DNA of 64,000 nt from Bacteroidia bacterium. Its GTDB lineage: Bacteria > Bacteroidota > Bacteroidia > Flavobacteriales > Flavobacteriaceae. Every line of letters begins with the position of its first letter. Positions within the stretch are counted from its first letter, which is position 1. Below are positions 24,701 to 32,446 of this stretch, in pieces. The stretch spans positions 682,001 through 746,000 of the forward strand of contig JAUIDI010000002.1 in assembly GCA_030428705.1 (NCBI GenBank). Reading direction: 5' to 3'. Both the position numbers and the translations under genes were made by a program. The notes beneath the pieces are model-generated. The model saw nothing but the letters and a program-made list of their open reading frames with translations. It was not told the DNA's origin and searched no databases.

Positions 24701-25071
24701 ATCAACCCATCGAAGTATTGGATTCTTGGACTCCTACCAACACTGAAACGGATTGGCCGCGCATGGTATTCGTCAATGCCGCGAAAAACGTATGGAGAGG
24801 AAATGAATCACGAGAGAGTTTGCAAAACTTTGGCAATGAACAATTCTGGGAAAAAGGGGATTATTTGGCTCTTAGGGAAATAACCCTCAGTTACAATGTG
24901 CCATCGGAATATTTTAACGAAGTCATTCAACGATTAAATATCTATTTAACAGGATCCAACCTTCATTATTTTAAAAGTATGAGCGGTGACACTCCTGAAA
25001 TCGGTGGTGTTCAATATGGAGCATTCCCCCTTCCCAAGACGATTACCATTGGATTAAACGTAACATTTTAA
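21724..25071 (+). CDS. SusC/RagA-family TonB-dependent outer-membrane transporter
   Basis: The ATG at 21724 gives a 1115-residue protein; the upstream start in the track includes the promoter region. After a signal peptide ending FAQ comes a carboxypeptidase-regulatory-like domain (TITGTVTDAEGVPLPGA), the TonB-box region DEVVVTGYGSQ, the plug (SPLILIDGIPGSFYAL, IYGARSANGVILVTTK), and a beta-barrel ending in an aromatic strand (KTITIGLNVTF). It imports glycans or sialosides with the SusD partner encoded 10 bp downstream. Substrate is inferred from the locus: sialic acid or sialylated oligosaccharides. Confidence 0.95.
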   Translation: MKLSEIIHRVEKHGPTRVSYHNLKARTSVLISALAMFFFSQFTFAQEQTITGTVTDAEGVPLPGASIIVQGTTTGTQTDFDGNYALDASVGDVLVFSYLGFDSQELTVSTETTINVALAQNTAMLDEVVVTGYGSQTRGTLTTSVSKLDTEILETSTRSNAATALQGTIAGLRVTNTTGQPGATPQIVLRGGTNFDGTGSPLILIDGIPGSFYALNSDDIESIEVLKDAAATAIYGARSANGVILVTTKTGKAGKASINYKYKYSINKERDDQRYLSAADFINYNRQGHAYSEQVLGNPNFIRQFINGDNSFGIGGNTTNSPFTTQLLTPENQYLLNQPGWSAIPDILDPSRQILFFDNKNVGDRIYQDSETKDHYISFDGGNEKGSYYLGLGLLDNDGLILGSGFKRYSGKFSGSYRISDKLKVNSNVLYSHSNLSLSPLGGDDTVFRRFQGQAPTSRDFDNNPDGTFSDRYAVGQNQGFGNPLYYQDKFVRKNLEQRLAASVGFDWNIFENLILSVDGSHFTINNHNESFNRAYRVGSNEGPLRTAREASVSLDRTLRNQLTGTLNYTKKFGNHNVNALIGAEYFKDNFFTTAAGTRNSPTDLIETLNAGAEADGIPFSFETEYVITSAFGRLLYDYDDRYLLGFTFRNDGSSRLGNNKTGFFPGVSFGWNVHNEDFFIDSSISNIISRLKPRLSYGVNGNQDVLGGTQNIAGFNVPINYRVFGAYGAQGVYNGQTGYANSLLPTLDLKWEKSTTFNVGLDISFFNERITFITDVYSRDIKDKLANLTLPFYTGFSSILTNNGTIRNKGFELQVNGDVVRNDNLTWNVGATFTTNKNYVIALPENDNELNRQGGELIWNPNTGQEEWVGGFQEGQRSGNDLVVAFEQAGIYATQAEADADNAITDEFMPAASTNQRWAGDVKWVDQNNDGIINGLDRKVIGRTTPNFIGGLTTSLNYKNFGLFVKTDFATGHLVWNHIRAKGYAQTQGNLNQPIEVLDSWTPTNTETDWPRMVFVNAAKNVWRGNESRESLQNFGNEQFWEKGDYLALREITLSYNVPSEYFNEVIQRLNIYLTGSNLHYFKSMSGDTPEIGGVQYGAFPLPKTITIGLNVTF

Positions 25072-25081
25072 ACTCAATAAA

Positions 25082-26584
25082 ATGAAAAAATATATATACA
25101 TACTGCTAGCTGTAATTACTTTTAGTGCTTGTGAGAGCGAACTTGATTTGGAAAGCCCAAGTGAATTGACTACCGCAGGATTTTGGGATTCTGAAGAAGG
25201 TGTCAGAACAGCCCATACAGGACTGTACGCAAATTTAAGGTCATCGGCCCAAAACCTATGGTTATTGGGTGAAATGAGAAGTGATATTTGGGGAGGACGA
25301 ACTTATGAGTCAGCGAATAACATTAATTTGATAGAGTCTAATTTTACCGAAGCTACGGCACCTTTTGAAGGTTGGGCCGGTCTATATACTAGAATTCATA
25401 GAATAAATGACTTTTTGGTAAATGCCCCTGATGTCAGTTTTATAAATGAGGATGATAAACAACATCTTATGGGGCAAGCTTACGGTTTGCGTGCCTTTTA
25501 TTACTACACCTTATTAAAAGCGTGGGGGGAAGTACCCATAATTTTGGAACCCGTAGGTGCCATAGACCCCTCTGACCTAAGTAAGCCCCGTTCCTCACAA
25601 GAAGAGGTAATGAGTTTGATAAAATCGGATATTGAGGCCTCTTTGGGGGCTTTCGGATCTGATGATAGTTTTTGGGAAGGCAACAGGAATTTCTGGTCCA
25701 AGGCCGCAACATTGGCGTTGAAAGGCGATGTTTATATCTGGTCCGGAAATTTACTTGGTGGAGGAACTTCCGACTTTACGGAAGCGAAAAACGCACTTCA
25801 ACAAATCTCCTCGTTCGGAGTTGATTTAGCACCTAGCGTACCTGAACTATGGGGTGTGGAGAATGAGGGGAACAATGAGTTCATTTTCGCGCTGCAATAC
25901 AAACAAGACGAAGCCGAGAACTTCTATAACAGCCTAACGGGTAGAAGTACGGAAATCAACCCACAATTTAATGATAAGGGGGAATCGATGATCGATTTTG
26001 TTATTGCCGGAGCTAACAGATATGGCCAGTCCGAGAAAACTATTTTGTTATTGGACGATAATGAGGATGGCCGTAAAGATGCTACATTCATTAGACTATA
26101 TGTCGATGACAACGCAGGAACGGGATACTCTAATTACTCCGAACCCGAATATTTTGGTTCCGTATTCAACAAATTCTTAGGTCAAGTCATAGGCACAGAA
26201 CGAATCTTTGAAAACGATGTACCGGTCTATCGCTATGCCGATGTCTTGTTGCTCTTGGCAGAAGCAAAAAATCTATTGGGAGAGGATCCTTCAGGGGAAA
26301 TCAACCAGATTCGTCAAAGAGCATACGGAGCAAGTTATGATGAAGTGGTTCACGGCTATATCAATGGTTCGCAAACCGATAACGCCAACGCTATTCTTGA
26401 TGAGCGTTACAAAGAATTTATCGGCGAAGGCAAAAGATGGTGGGATTTAAGAAGGGCTGGAGACAGTTATGTTTTAGAAAATGTCGAATTTTTAAATTCT
26501 GGGGAAGAGTTTAAATTGTTATTGCCCATAACCACCGACATGATCGGCAGAAACCCGGCATTGGTACAGACTCCTGGATATTAG
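25082..26584 (+). CDS. SusD/RagB-family glycan-binding lipoprotein
   Basis: A 500-residue lipoprotein: the signal peptide ends in FSACES with the lipobox Cys, and the SusD N-terminal pattern follows (LDLESPSELTTAGFWDSEEGVR). TPR-like helices supply QAYGLRAFYYYTLLKAWGEVP, and the C-terminal signature is LDERYKEFIGEGKRWWDLRR. It binds the glycan at the cell surface and caps the SusC channel. Neighbouring susC ends 10 bp upstream, so they form one transcript. A bidirectional terminator follows. Confidence 0.95.
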   Translation: MKKYIYILLAVITFSACESELDLESPSELTTAGFWDSEEGVRTAHTGLYANLRSSAQNLWLLGEMRSDIWGGRTYESANNINLIESNFTEATAPFEGWAGLYTRIHRINDFLVNAPDVSFINEDDKQHLMGQAYGLRAFYYYTLLKAWGEVPIILEPVGAIDPSDLSKPRSSQEEVMSLIKSDIEASLGAFGSDDSFWEGNRNFWSKAATLALKGDVYIWSGNLLGGGTSDFTEAKNALQQISSFGVDLAPSVPELWGVENEGNNEFIFALQYKQDEAENFYNSLTGRSTEINPQFNDKGESMIDFVIAGANRYGQSEKTILLLDDNEDGRKDATFIRLYVDDNAGTGYSNYSEPEYFGSVFNKFLGQVIGTERIFENDVPVYRYADVLLLLAEAKNLLGEDPSGEINQIRQRAYGASYDEVVHGYINGSQTDNANAILDERYKEFIGEGKRWWDLRRAGDSYVLENVEFLNSGEEFKLLLPITTDMIGRNPALVQTPGY

Positions 26585-26612
26585 GTAAGGAAAGTTGTTG
26601 AGTTAGTTTGAG

Positions 26613-26648
26613 AAAAGGTCTTGGCACGTTAACCAAGGCCTTTTTATT
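26613..26648. terminator. Bidirectional terminator between susD and gntR
   Basis: AAAAGGTCTTGG pairs with CCAAGGCCTTTT (one G-U pair, 8-nt loop), with T's on the right and A's on the left. It serves both convergent transcripts; its T-tract overlaps the gntR stop codon. Confidence 0.75.
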
Positions 26649-27375
26649 TACTACCGTTTTTCTTAAAAGCATGGTCGAAATGTGGTTCCAAATGCCTTCG
26701 CATGGCACTTCTAAAAGTTTCGGGCGTACCTACTTTTAGATTCTCCAATAACATGCGGTGGGTAACGAACTTGCCTCCGGAAAAGTGGTAATCGTCAAGA
26801 TCTGTGTCTTTGGTTTCCTTTAAATAGACATAGTCGAAAACAGGTAACAAAAGGCTCTGGAACTTCTGTAACGTGGTATTGTTCGACATTTGATATAGTT
26901 TTCCGTGAAAGGCTATTTCTTTATCCAGCGTGAATCGTATTTTACCTGTCTCGGTAGCCTCTTCGGCTTCAACGATTTCTTCCAGTTCATCTAAATCTTT
27001 TTGATCTCTGTTTTCAAAAAGAAAATCGGCCATGCCCATTTCAAGGATTAAGCGTAGTTCGAAAAGTTGTTTTAACGTATCTTCCCCTAACAATGTCGGA
27101 TCTAAAATACGTTCAAAATTGTTGATGATATCCGGCTGCTTCAAAATCATGCCCCGGTGTTTTTTAGACTCGACCAACCCCAAAGTACGTAGACGCAGAA
27201 GGGCTTCACGTACGACCGTCCTGCTTACACCCAGCGATTCGGCAAATTCCAGTTCTTTGGGTATGGCGTCCCCGGGCTTGAGATTATTGTCCTTGAAAAA
27301 GGCCAACAGTTTTATCTCAACCTTATCCACAAGAGAGCCCGTGTCTACAGGTTCTATTTTCTTGTACTTCTTCAT
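26644..27375 (-). CDS. FadR-subfamily GntR regulator of the sialic-acid locus
   Basis: A 243-residue protein with a GntR winged helix (PGDAIPKELEFAESLGVSRTVVREALLRLRTLGLVESKKHRG), then an all-helical FCD ligand domain with metal ligands in IAFHGKLYQMSNN and HRMLLENL. The FadR subfamily binds GT-N3-AC palindromes; three such sites lie at the promoters of the lyase, susC and the epimerase. It is most simply a repressor released by sialic acid or ManNAc. I see no copy of the site before gntR itself, so autoregulation is not evident. Confidence 0.9.
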   Translation of the reverse strand: MKKYKKIEPVDTGSLVDKVEIKLLAFFKDNNLKPGDAIPKELEFAESLGVSRTVVREALLRLRTLGLVESKKHRGMILKQPDIINNFERILDPTLLGEDTLKQLFELRLILEMGMADFLFENRDQKDLDELEEIVEAEEATETGKIRFTLDKEIAFHGKLYQMSNNTTLQKFQSLLLPVFDYVYLKETKDTDLDDYHFSGGKFVTHRMLLENLKVGTPETFRSAMRRHLEPHFDHAFKKNGSK

Positions 27376-27534
27376 GTACTCAATTTTGTTTCTATTCGGA
27401 TAAATAATTAAAATCCATGCACGGGGTACCGATTTTAAATCGTAAAAATAACAATTGTAATTTTCTTCTCTAGATCAATCGTAATACAAGTATTTATTCC
27501 CCAGCGCGATTAACGAATTTACGTATTTTTTCAT

Positions 27535-27560
27535 TAAATTTGTATTATGTCATACATATT
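27535..27560 (+). promoter_or_regulatory. Promoter and GntR operator 3 (epimerase operon)
   Basis: The -7 box TAAATTTG (27535-27542) is followed by ATTATGT-CAT-ACATATT (27544-27560), matching operator 2 at 13 of 14 arm positions, with core GTCATAC. It ends 2 bp before the epimerase ATG, giving a very short leader. Confidence 0.72.
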
Positions 27561-27562
27561 AT

Positions 27563-28723
27563 ATGGAATACGCCGAACTATATAAAAACACCTTGCTGAA
27601 CGACATACTTCTGTTTTGGGAAAAAAATTCCTTGGATAAAGAAAATGGAGGTTATTTTACGTGTTTAGACCGAACCGGAAAGGTATATGATACCGATAAG
27701 TTCGTTTGGCTTCAGGCAAGACAGGTATGGACGTTTTCAATGCTCTACAATCAAGTAGAAAAAAGAGAATCTTGGTTGCAAATCGCTACATCAGGTGCCG
27801 ATTTTCTAAAAAACCACGGAAGGGATTCCGAGGGAAACTTTTATTTTTCACTGACGCGGGAAGGAAAACCATTGGTTCAAGCGTATAACATTTTTTCCGA
27901 TTGCTTCGCCGCCATGGCCTTTGCCCAATACGCCAAGGCTTCCGAAAAAGAAGAATACGCAATACTTGCAAAAAATACCTACCATAATATCTTGAACAGA
28001 AAAGACGATCCGAAAGGAAAATATGAAAAGAGCACAGGCGAAAGAAACCTTAAGAATTTTGCCCTACCGATGATATTGTCCAATTTGGTCTTGGAACTGG
28101 AAGGTATTCTGGAAGCTGAAGAAGTGAAACAGACGATCGATTTTAGCATCAACGAAGTCATGGAGGTCTTTTTGCAAAAAGACTCTGGCTTGATTTTCGA
28201 AAACGTGCTTTCTGACGGTTCGCTCCAAGATAGTTTCGATGGCAGGCTTATCAATCCCGGGCACGGAATTGAAGCCATGTGGTTTATGATCGATATTGGT
28301 GCGCGTCAAAACGATCGGGCACTCATTCAAAGGGCAACGGAAACTATTATTCGGATTTTGGAATACGGCTGGGATGAAGAATTTGGCGGCATCTTCTATT
28401 TCATGGATGCAAAGGGCCATCCGCCCCAACAGTTGGAACATGACCAAAAATTGTGGTGGGTACATCTGGAAACCTTGGTGGCCTTGGCAAAGGTCTGGGA
28501 ACACAACCCCGTCAAATCCGTTAAATATTGGTTCCAAAAGGTACATGGTTATACTTGGTCACATTTTCCAGATCCCGACAATGGGGAATGGTTTGGCTAT
28601 CTTAACCGCCAAGGAAAACCGCATTTAACTTTAAAGGGCGGCAAATGGAAAGGTTGTTTTCATGTGCCAAGGGCGTTGTACCAATGTTGGAAGACCTTTG
28701 AACGCATAGAAGGCAAAGCGTAG
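27563..28723 (+). CDS. AGE-family epimerase (N-acylglucosamine 2-epimerase)
   Basis: A 386-residue alpha/alpha-barrel enzyme that converts N-acetylmannosamine to N-acetylglucosamine. Family motifs are the [11 protein letters not shown] region, [14 protein letters not shown] with the catalytic His, and [17 protein letters not shown] with the second His/Trp cluster. In Bacteroidota, sialic-acid catabolism uses this epimerase on unphosphorylated ManNAc, before a hexosamine kinase; no kinase gene is in the window, so phosphorylation must be encoded elsewhere. It is the first gene of a four-gene operon under GntR operator 3. Confidence 0.92.
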   Translation: MEYAELYKNTLLNDILLFWEKNSLDKENGGYFTCLDRTGKVYDTDKFVWLQARQVWTFSMLYNQVEKRESWLQIATSGADFLKNHGRDSEGNFYFSLTREGKPLVQAYNIFSDCFAAMAFAQYAKASEKEEYAILAKNTYHNILNRKDDPKGKYEKSTGERNLKNFALPMILSNLVLELEGILEAEEVKQTIDFSINEVMEVFLQKDSGLIFENVLSDGSLQDSFDGRLINPGHGIEAMWFMIDIGARQNDRALIQRATETIIRILEYGWDEEFGGIFYFMDAKGHPPQQLEHDQKLWWVHLETLVALAKVWEHNPVKSVKYWFQKVHGYTWSHFPDPDNGEWFGYLNRQGKPHLTLKGGKWKGCFHVPRALYQCWKTFERIEGKA

Positions 28724-28764
28724 ATAGTATCAGTAAATTTAACTTCTAAAATCCAATTTAGATT

Positions 28765-30363
28765 ATGAAAATACACAACACTATTTTTTGGATGCTGATC
28801 GGTTTGATCTTAATGGTTTCCTGTGGTAAAAATGAGAAGTCCCATCAAATTAAGGTAACCGCCTATCAGCCCATTTTGCCTGTTCTGGCTAAAAAGGAAC
28901 AAAATAAAGTACTGGCAATTAAACTTGAGGTCGGGGATAGTTCTGTTGTTAATAAAGCAACTTCCTTTGCATTTTCTTTGGAAGGTACCAGCGATATCGC
29001 CGATATTCAAACCGCTAGCCTATTCCATTCCAAAACGGATGACTTTGAGAAAGCCAGCTTGGTTGGAACCACTTCCGATATTGATTCGAGCTTCAACATT
29101 ACGGTCGACCAAGAACTATCGCACGGAGAAAATCATTTTTGGCTTTCGATCACCCTAAATGATACTCCCCATTTATTCCATAAAATCGGTGCACAACTCG
29201 TATCGGTTGAAATGGATGATGGAAGTACCGTCCAAACGCTCGACCAAGCTTCCAACAGACCTCAGCGAATAGGCATCGCCCTGAGACAAAAAAACGACGA
29301 CGACGTAAACACCTTTCGCATACCCGGATTGGCGACGACCAACAAGGGTACCTTGATCGGTGTCTATGACGTACGGCATAATGACCCGGTAGATCTGCAG
29401 GAAGATATCGATGTTGGCCTAAGCCGTAGTACCGATGGCGGCAAGACATGGGAGCCGATGAAAATTATCATGGATATGGGCGAGTTCGGCGGACTGCCCC
29501 AAAATCAAAACGGCATAGGAGACCCGACCGTTCTTATCGACCGAAATACGAACACGATATGGGTGGCCGCGCTATGGTTGCACGGTTTTCCCGGTGAAAG
29601 GGCATGGAATGCCTCTGAACCGGGTATGACACCCAAGGAGACAGGCCAATTTATGCTCGTAAAAAGTGAGGACGACGGACTCACTTGGTCCGAACCGATC
29701 AATATTACGGAACAGACCAAAAAACCGGAATGGCAATTATTTTTCAATGGTCCCGGCATGGGCATTACCATGAAAGATGGCACCTTGGTCTTTCCGGCCC
29801 AGTTCAAGGACAAAGAGCGAATTCCACATTCCACCATAATTTTCAGTAAAGACAGTGGCAAAACATGGCAGGTGGGTACTGGGGCGAAATCGGAGACTAC
29901 CGAAGCACAGGTCGTAGAATTGTCAGATGGCAGCTTGATGTTGAATATGCGCGACGACCGAAATCGTGCCGATCGCAAAGATTCACTCAATGGACGCTCC
30001 GTAGCCGTCACAAAAGATATGGGGAAAACTTGGATGGAGCACCCCACTTCCAGAAAGGCGTTACAAGCGTCGAACTGTATGGCAAGCATCATTTCGTTTG
30101 ACCATCCTGAAAAAGGAAGGTTATTTTTCTTTTCCAATCCCGATACCAAGGTACAGCGTGACCATATTACGATAAAGACCAGTTTTGACGAAGGCACGAC
30201 CTGGCCCAAGGAAAACCAGTTGGAACTCTATGAAGAAAACACCTATGGTTATTCCTGTTTGACGATGGTCGATAAAAACCACATCGGCATTTTGTACGAA
30301 GGCAACAAGGAACTTTATTTTGAAAAAATAAGTTTGGATGAACTTTTAGAGGAAAACCAATAG
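28765..30363 (+). CDS. Exo-alpha-sialidase (GH33) lipoprotein
   Basis: A 532-residue protein with a lipobox (MVSCGKN), an N-terminal beta domain (~25-165, like the sialidase-associated BNR N domain), then a six-blade sialidase propeller. The FRIP motif is TFRIPGLATT, whose Arg binds the sialic carboxylate. Asp-box repeats are SRSTDGGKTW, SEDDGLTW, SKDSGKTW, TKDMGKTW and SFDEGTTW. It releases terminal sialic acid outside the cell. The lipobox places it on an outer or periplasmic membrane face, in line with SusC/D. Confidence 0.95.
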   Translation: MKIHNTIFWMLIGLILMVSCGKNEKSHQIKVTAYQPILPVLAKKEQNKVLAIKLEVGDSSVVNKATSFAFSLEGTSDIADIQTASLFHSKTDDFEKASLVGTTSDIDSSFNITVDQELSHGENHFWLSITLNDTPHLFHKIGAQLVSVEMDDGSTVQTLDQASNRPQRIGIALRQKNDDDVNTFRIPGLATTNKGTLIGVYDVRHNDPVDLQEDIDVGLSRSTDGGKTWEPMKIIMDMGEFGGLPQNQNGIGDPTVLIDRNTNTIWVAALWLHGFPGERAWNASEPGMTPKETGQFMLVKSEDDGLTWSEPINITEQTKKPEWQLFFNGPGMGITMKDGTLVFPAQFKDKERIPHSTIIFSKDSGKTWQVGTGAKSETTEAQVVELSDGSLMLNMRDDRNRADRKDSLNGRSVAVTKDMGKTWMEHPTSRKALQASNCMASIISFDHPEKGRLFFFSNPDTKVQRDHITIKTSFDEGTTWPKENQLELYEENTYGYSCLTMVDKNHIGILYEGNKELYFEKISLDELLEENQ

Positions 30364-30370
30364 ATTTCTA

Positions 30371-32446
30371 ATGGGGTACAAGACTAGGGTCGCTTTCTGG
30401 AATTACCGAATAGCACTTACCATAGGATTATGGTTTTTGGGCTACACCTCAATGAACGCAATTCAGAAGCAAGAAAATCTGCTCGCCAAAACATATCCTA
30501 TAATTCCCTCCCCAAAGGAAATAACCTACGGTCAAGAAGAAGTTTCGTTCGATGGTATTTCCCTCAATCAAGGCGACTTCGATGCCGAAGCCTTGAAATT
30601 GGCCAACTATTTTAAATCCGAAGGTATTCCAACGATTACCAATGGACTGAAAATTCAATTTAGAAAAGAGAAGCTTGGAGAATTAGGTCATCTGGAAGCC
30701 TATCAACTCGAAATAGATACTGCCATCACAATTACGGCCCAGACATCCAAAGGTGTCTTTTATGGGGTGCAGACATTAAAACAACTTTTCAGAAAGTCAG
30801 GACACGAAGGCACGCTACCCAAGGTCAAAGTAACCGATTGGCCCGTGTTTAAAATCCGTGGTTTTATGCACGATACAGGGCGAAACTTTCAATCGGTAGA
30901 TCAGTTGAAAGAACAGATCGAGGTAATGGCCCAGTATAAATATAATGTTTTCCATTGGCACTTGACCGATGATCCGGGCTGGCGCCTTGAGAGCAAAATA
31001 TATCCTGAACTTCAGGCCGATTCGACCTTTTCAAGAGGTGTGGGAAAATTTTATAGTCAAGAAGACTTTAAGAATGTTCTTGCCTTTTGTAAGGAACGAC
31101 ACATCACGGTCATTCCGGAATTCGATATTCCCGGCCACACCACTGCATTAAGAAAAGGGTTGGGAATCGAAACCATGAAAGATGAGAAAGTCTTACCTGT
31201 TCTTTTAGACTTGTTCGATGAACTCTGCGGGTTGACAGATGCATCTGAAATACCCTATATCCATATAGGTACCGATGAAGTCCGAAATAAGGAGGAATAT
31301 GTTTCCGACGGCTTTATCTTGAAGATAATGAACCATCTAAAGGCAAAAAATAGGGAAATTATCGTTTGGAAAGAAGGCATAGAAGTTGAGAACGATTCTA
31401 CCTCTATCAAACAACTTTGGGCACAGCATCCGCCTGAAAAAGGACATCGTTTTATCGATTCCCGCGCCAACTACATCAATCACTTAGACCCCTTTGCGGG
31501 CATGTCACGACTTTACTTTCAACAACCTTGCCGACAACCCAAAGGAGATTCATTGGCCTTGGGCGGAATATTGTGCGCCTGGCCCGATAACAATGTGGGG
31601 CATGAAAGGGATATTTTAAGGCAAAACCCTATTTACCCTTCCCTGGTTTTTTATTCGGATGCTATTTGGAACGGAAGGAAAAAAAACCATAAGGAGTATT
31701 GGGCAAAATTACCGCCATTGGATTCGCCGGAATATCAAGAGTTCAAAACATTCGAGGCCAAAGTTATGACCCATAGGGATGCATTTTTCAAGGGAAAGGA
31801 ATTCCCCTATGTAAAACAATCTGAGATTCAATGGCAAGTCATCGGGCCCTTTGACCATAAAGGCGATCTGTCAACAACTTTTCCCGTAGAAGAAGAATTA
31901 AAAAATAGTTACAACGTAGATGACCAAACCTATACATGGAAAGATTCTGTGGTCGGAGGGACCATTCACTTGAAACATTTTTTTGGTTTCCCTGCCATGA
32001 CCGAAGCAGAAAGCGGCACTTATTACGCGTATACCAATATCTATTGCCCCGATACTAGAATTCAAGATTTCTGGATAGGTTTTCAGGGTTGGTCGCGCTC
32101 TGGAGGGCGACGTGGAGGGCCATTTCCGGAAATCGGACAGTGGCATACCACAAACCCTAAAATTTGGGTCAATGCCAAAGAAGTAGCACCACCGAATTGG
32201 AAGCAGCCTAATTTGGGGGTCAAAACCGACGAGATACCCTTTTTGGATGAAGATTATTTTTATCGGAAAACCACAAAAATCCGACTTAAAAAAGGATGGA
32301 ACAAAGTCCTGCTCAAAATACCGCAGGACAAAAACTCATGGAAATGGATGTTTACCTGTGTTCCTATAGACCTGACAAAAGATGGAGTTCAAGAAGTGGC
32401 CGAACTCAAATTCGAAACCAAATTGAACATCGAGCAAAATGAATAG
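30371..32446 (+). CDS. Beta-N-acetylhexosaminidase (GH20)
   Basis: A 691-residue protein with an N-terminal hydrophobic signal/anchor, a GH20b domain (~45-150) and the GH20 TIM barrel (~157-480) starting FKIRGFMHDTGRNF. HWHLTDDPGWR and the catalytic Asp-Glu pair in YIHIGTDEVRN are intact. The ~200-residue C-terminal extension (QWQVIGPFDHKG ... IRLKKGWNKVLLKIP) looks like a carbohydrate-binding jelly-roll domain. It should remove terminal GlcNAc or GalNAc exposed after desialylation. It overlaps the next gene by 8 bp. Confidence 0.93.
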   Translation: MGYKTRVAFWNYRIALTIGLWFLGYTSMNAIQKQENLLAKTYPIIPSPKEITYGQEEVSFDGISLNQGDFDAEALKLANYFKSEGIPTITNGLKIQFRKEKLGELGHLEAYQLEIDTAITITAQTSKGVFYGVQTLKQLFRKSGHEGTLPKVKVTDWPVFKIRGFMHDTGRNFQSVDQLKEQIEVMAQYKYNVFHWHLTDDPGWRLESKIYPELQADSTFSRGVGKFYSQEDFKNVLAFCKERHITVIPEFDIPGHTTALRKGLGIETMKDEKVLPVLLDLFDELCGLTDASEIPYIHIGTDEVRNKEEYVSDGFILKIMNHLKAKNREIIVWKEGIEVENDSTSIKQLWAQHPPEKGHRFIDSRANYINHLDPFAGMSRLYFQQPCRQPKGDSLALGGILCAWPDNNVGHERDILRQNPIYPSLVFYSDAIWNGRKKNHKEYWAKLPPLDSPEYQEFKTFEAKVMTHRDAFFKGKEFPYVKQSEIQWQVIGPFDHKGDLSTTFPVEEELKNSYNVDDQTYTWKDSVVGGTIHLKHFFGFPAMTEAESGTYYAYTNIYCPDTRIQDFWIGFQGWSRSGGRRGGPFPEIGQWHTTNPKIWVNAKEVAPPNWKQPNLGVKTDEIPFLDEDYFYRKTTKIRLKKGWNKVLLKIPQDKNSWKWMFTCVPIDLTKDGVQEVAELKFETKLNIEQNE

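Noticed and set aside
29505-30209. 234-residue ORF antisense to the sialidase
   Set aside because: A shadow frame of a well-supported GH33 gene with all Asp boxes in the sense frame.
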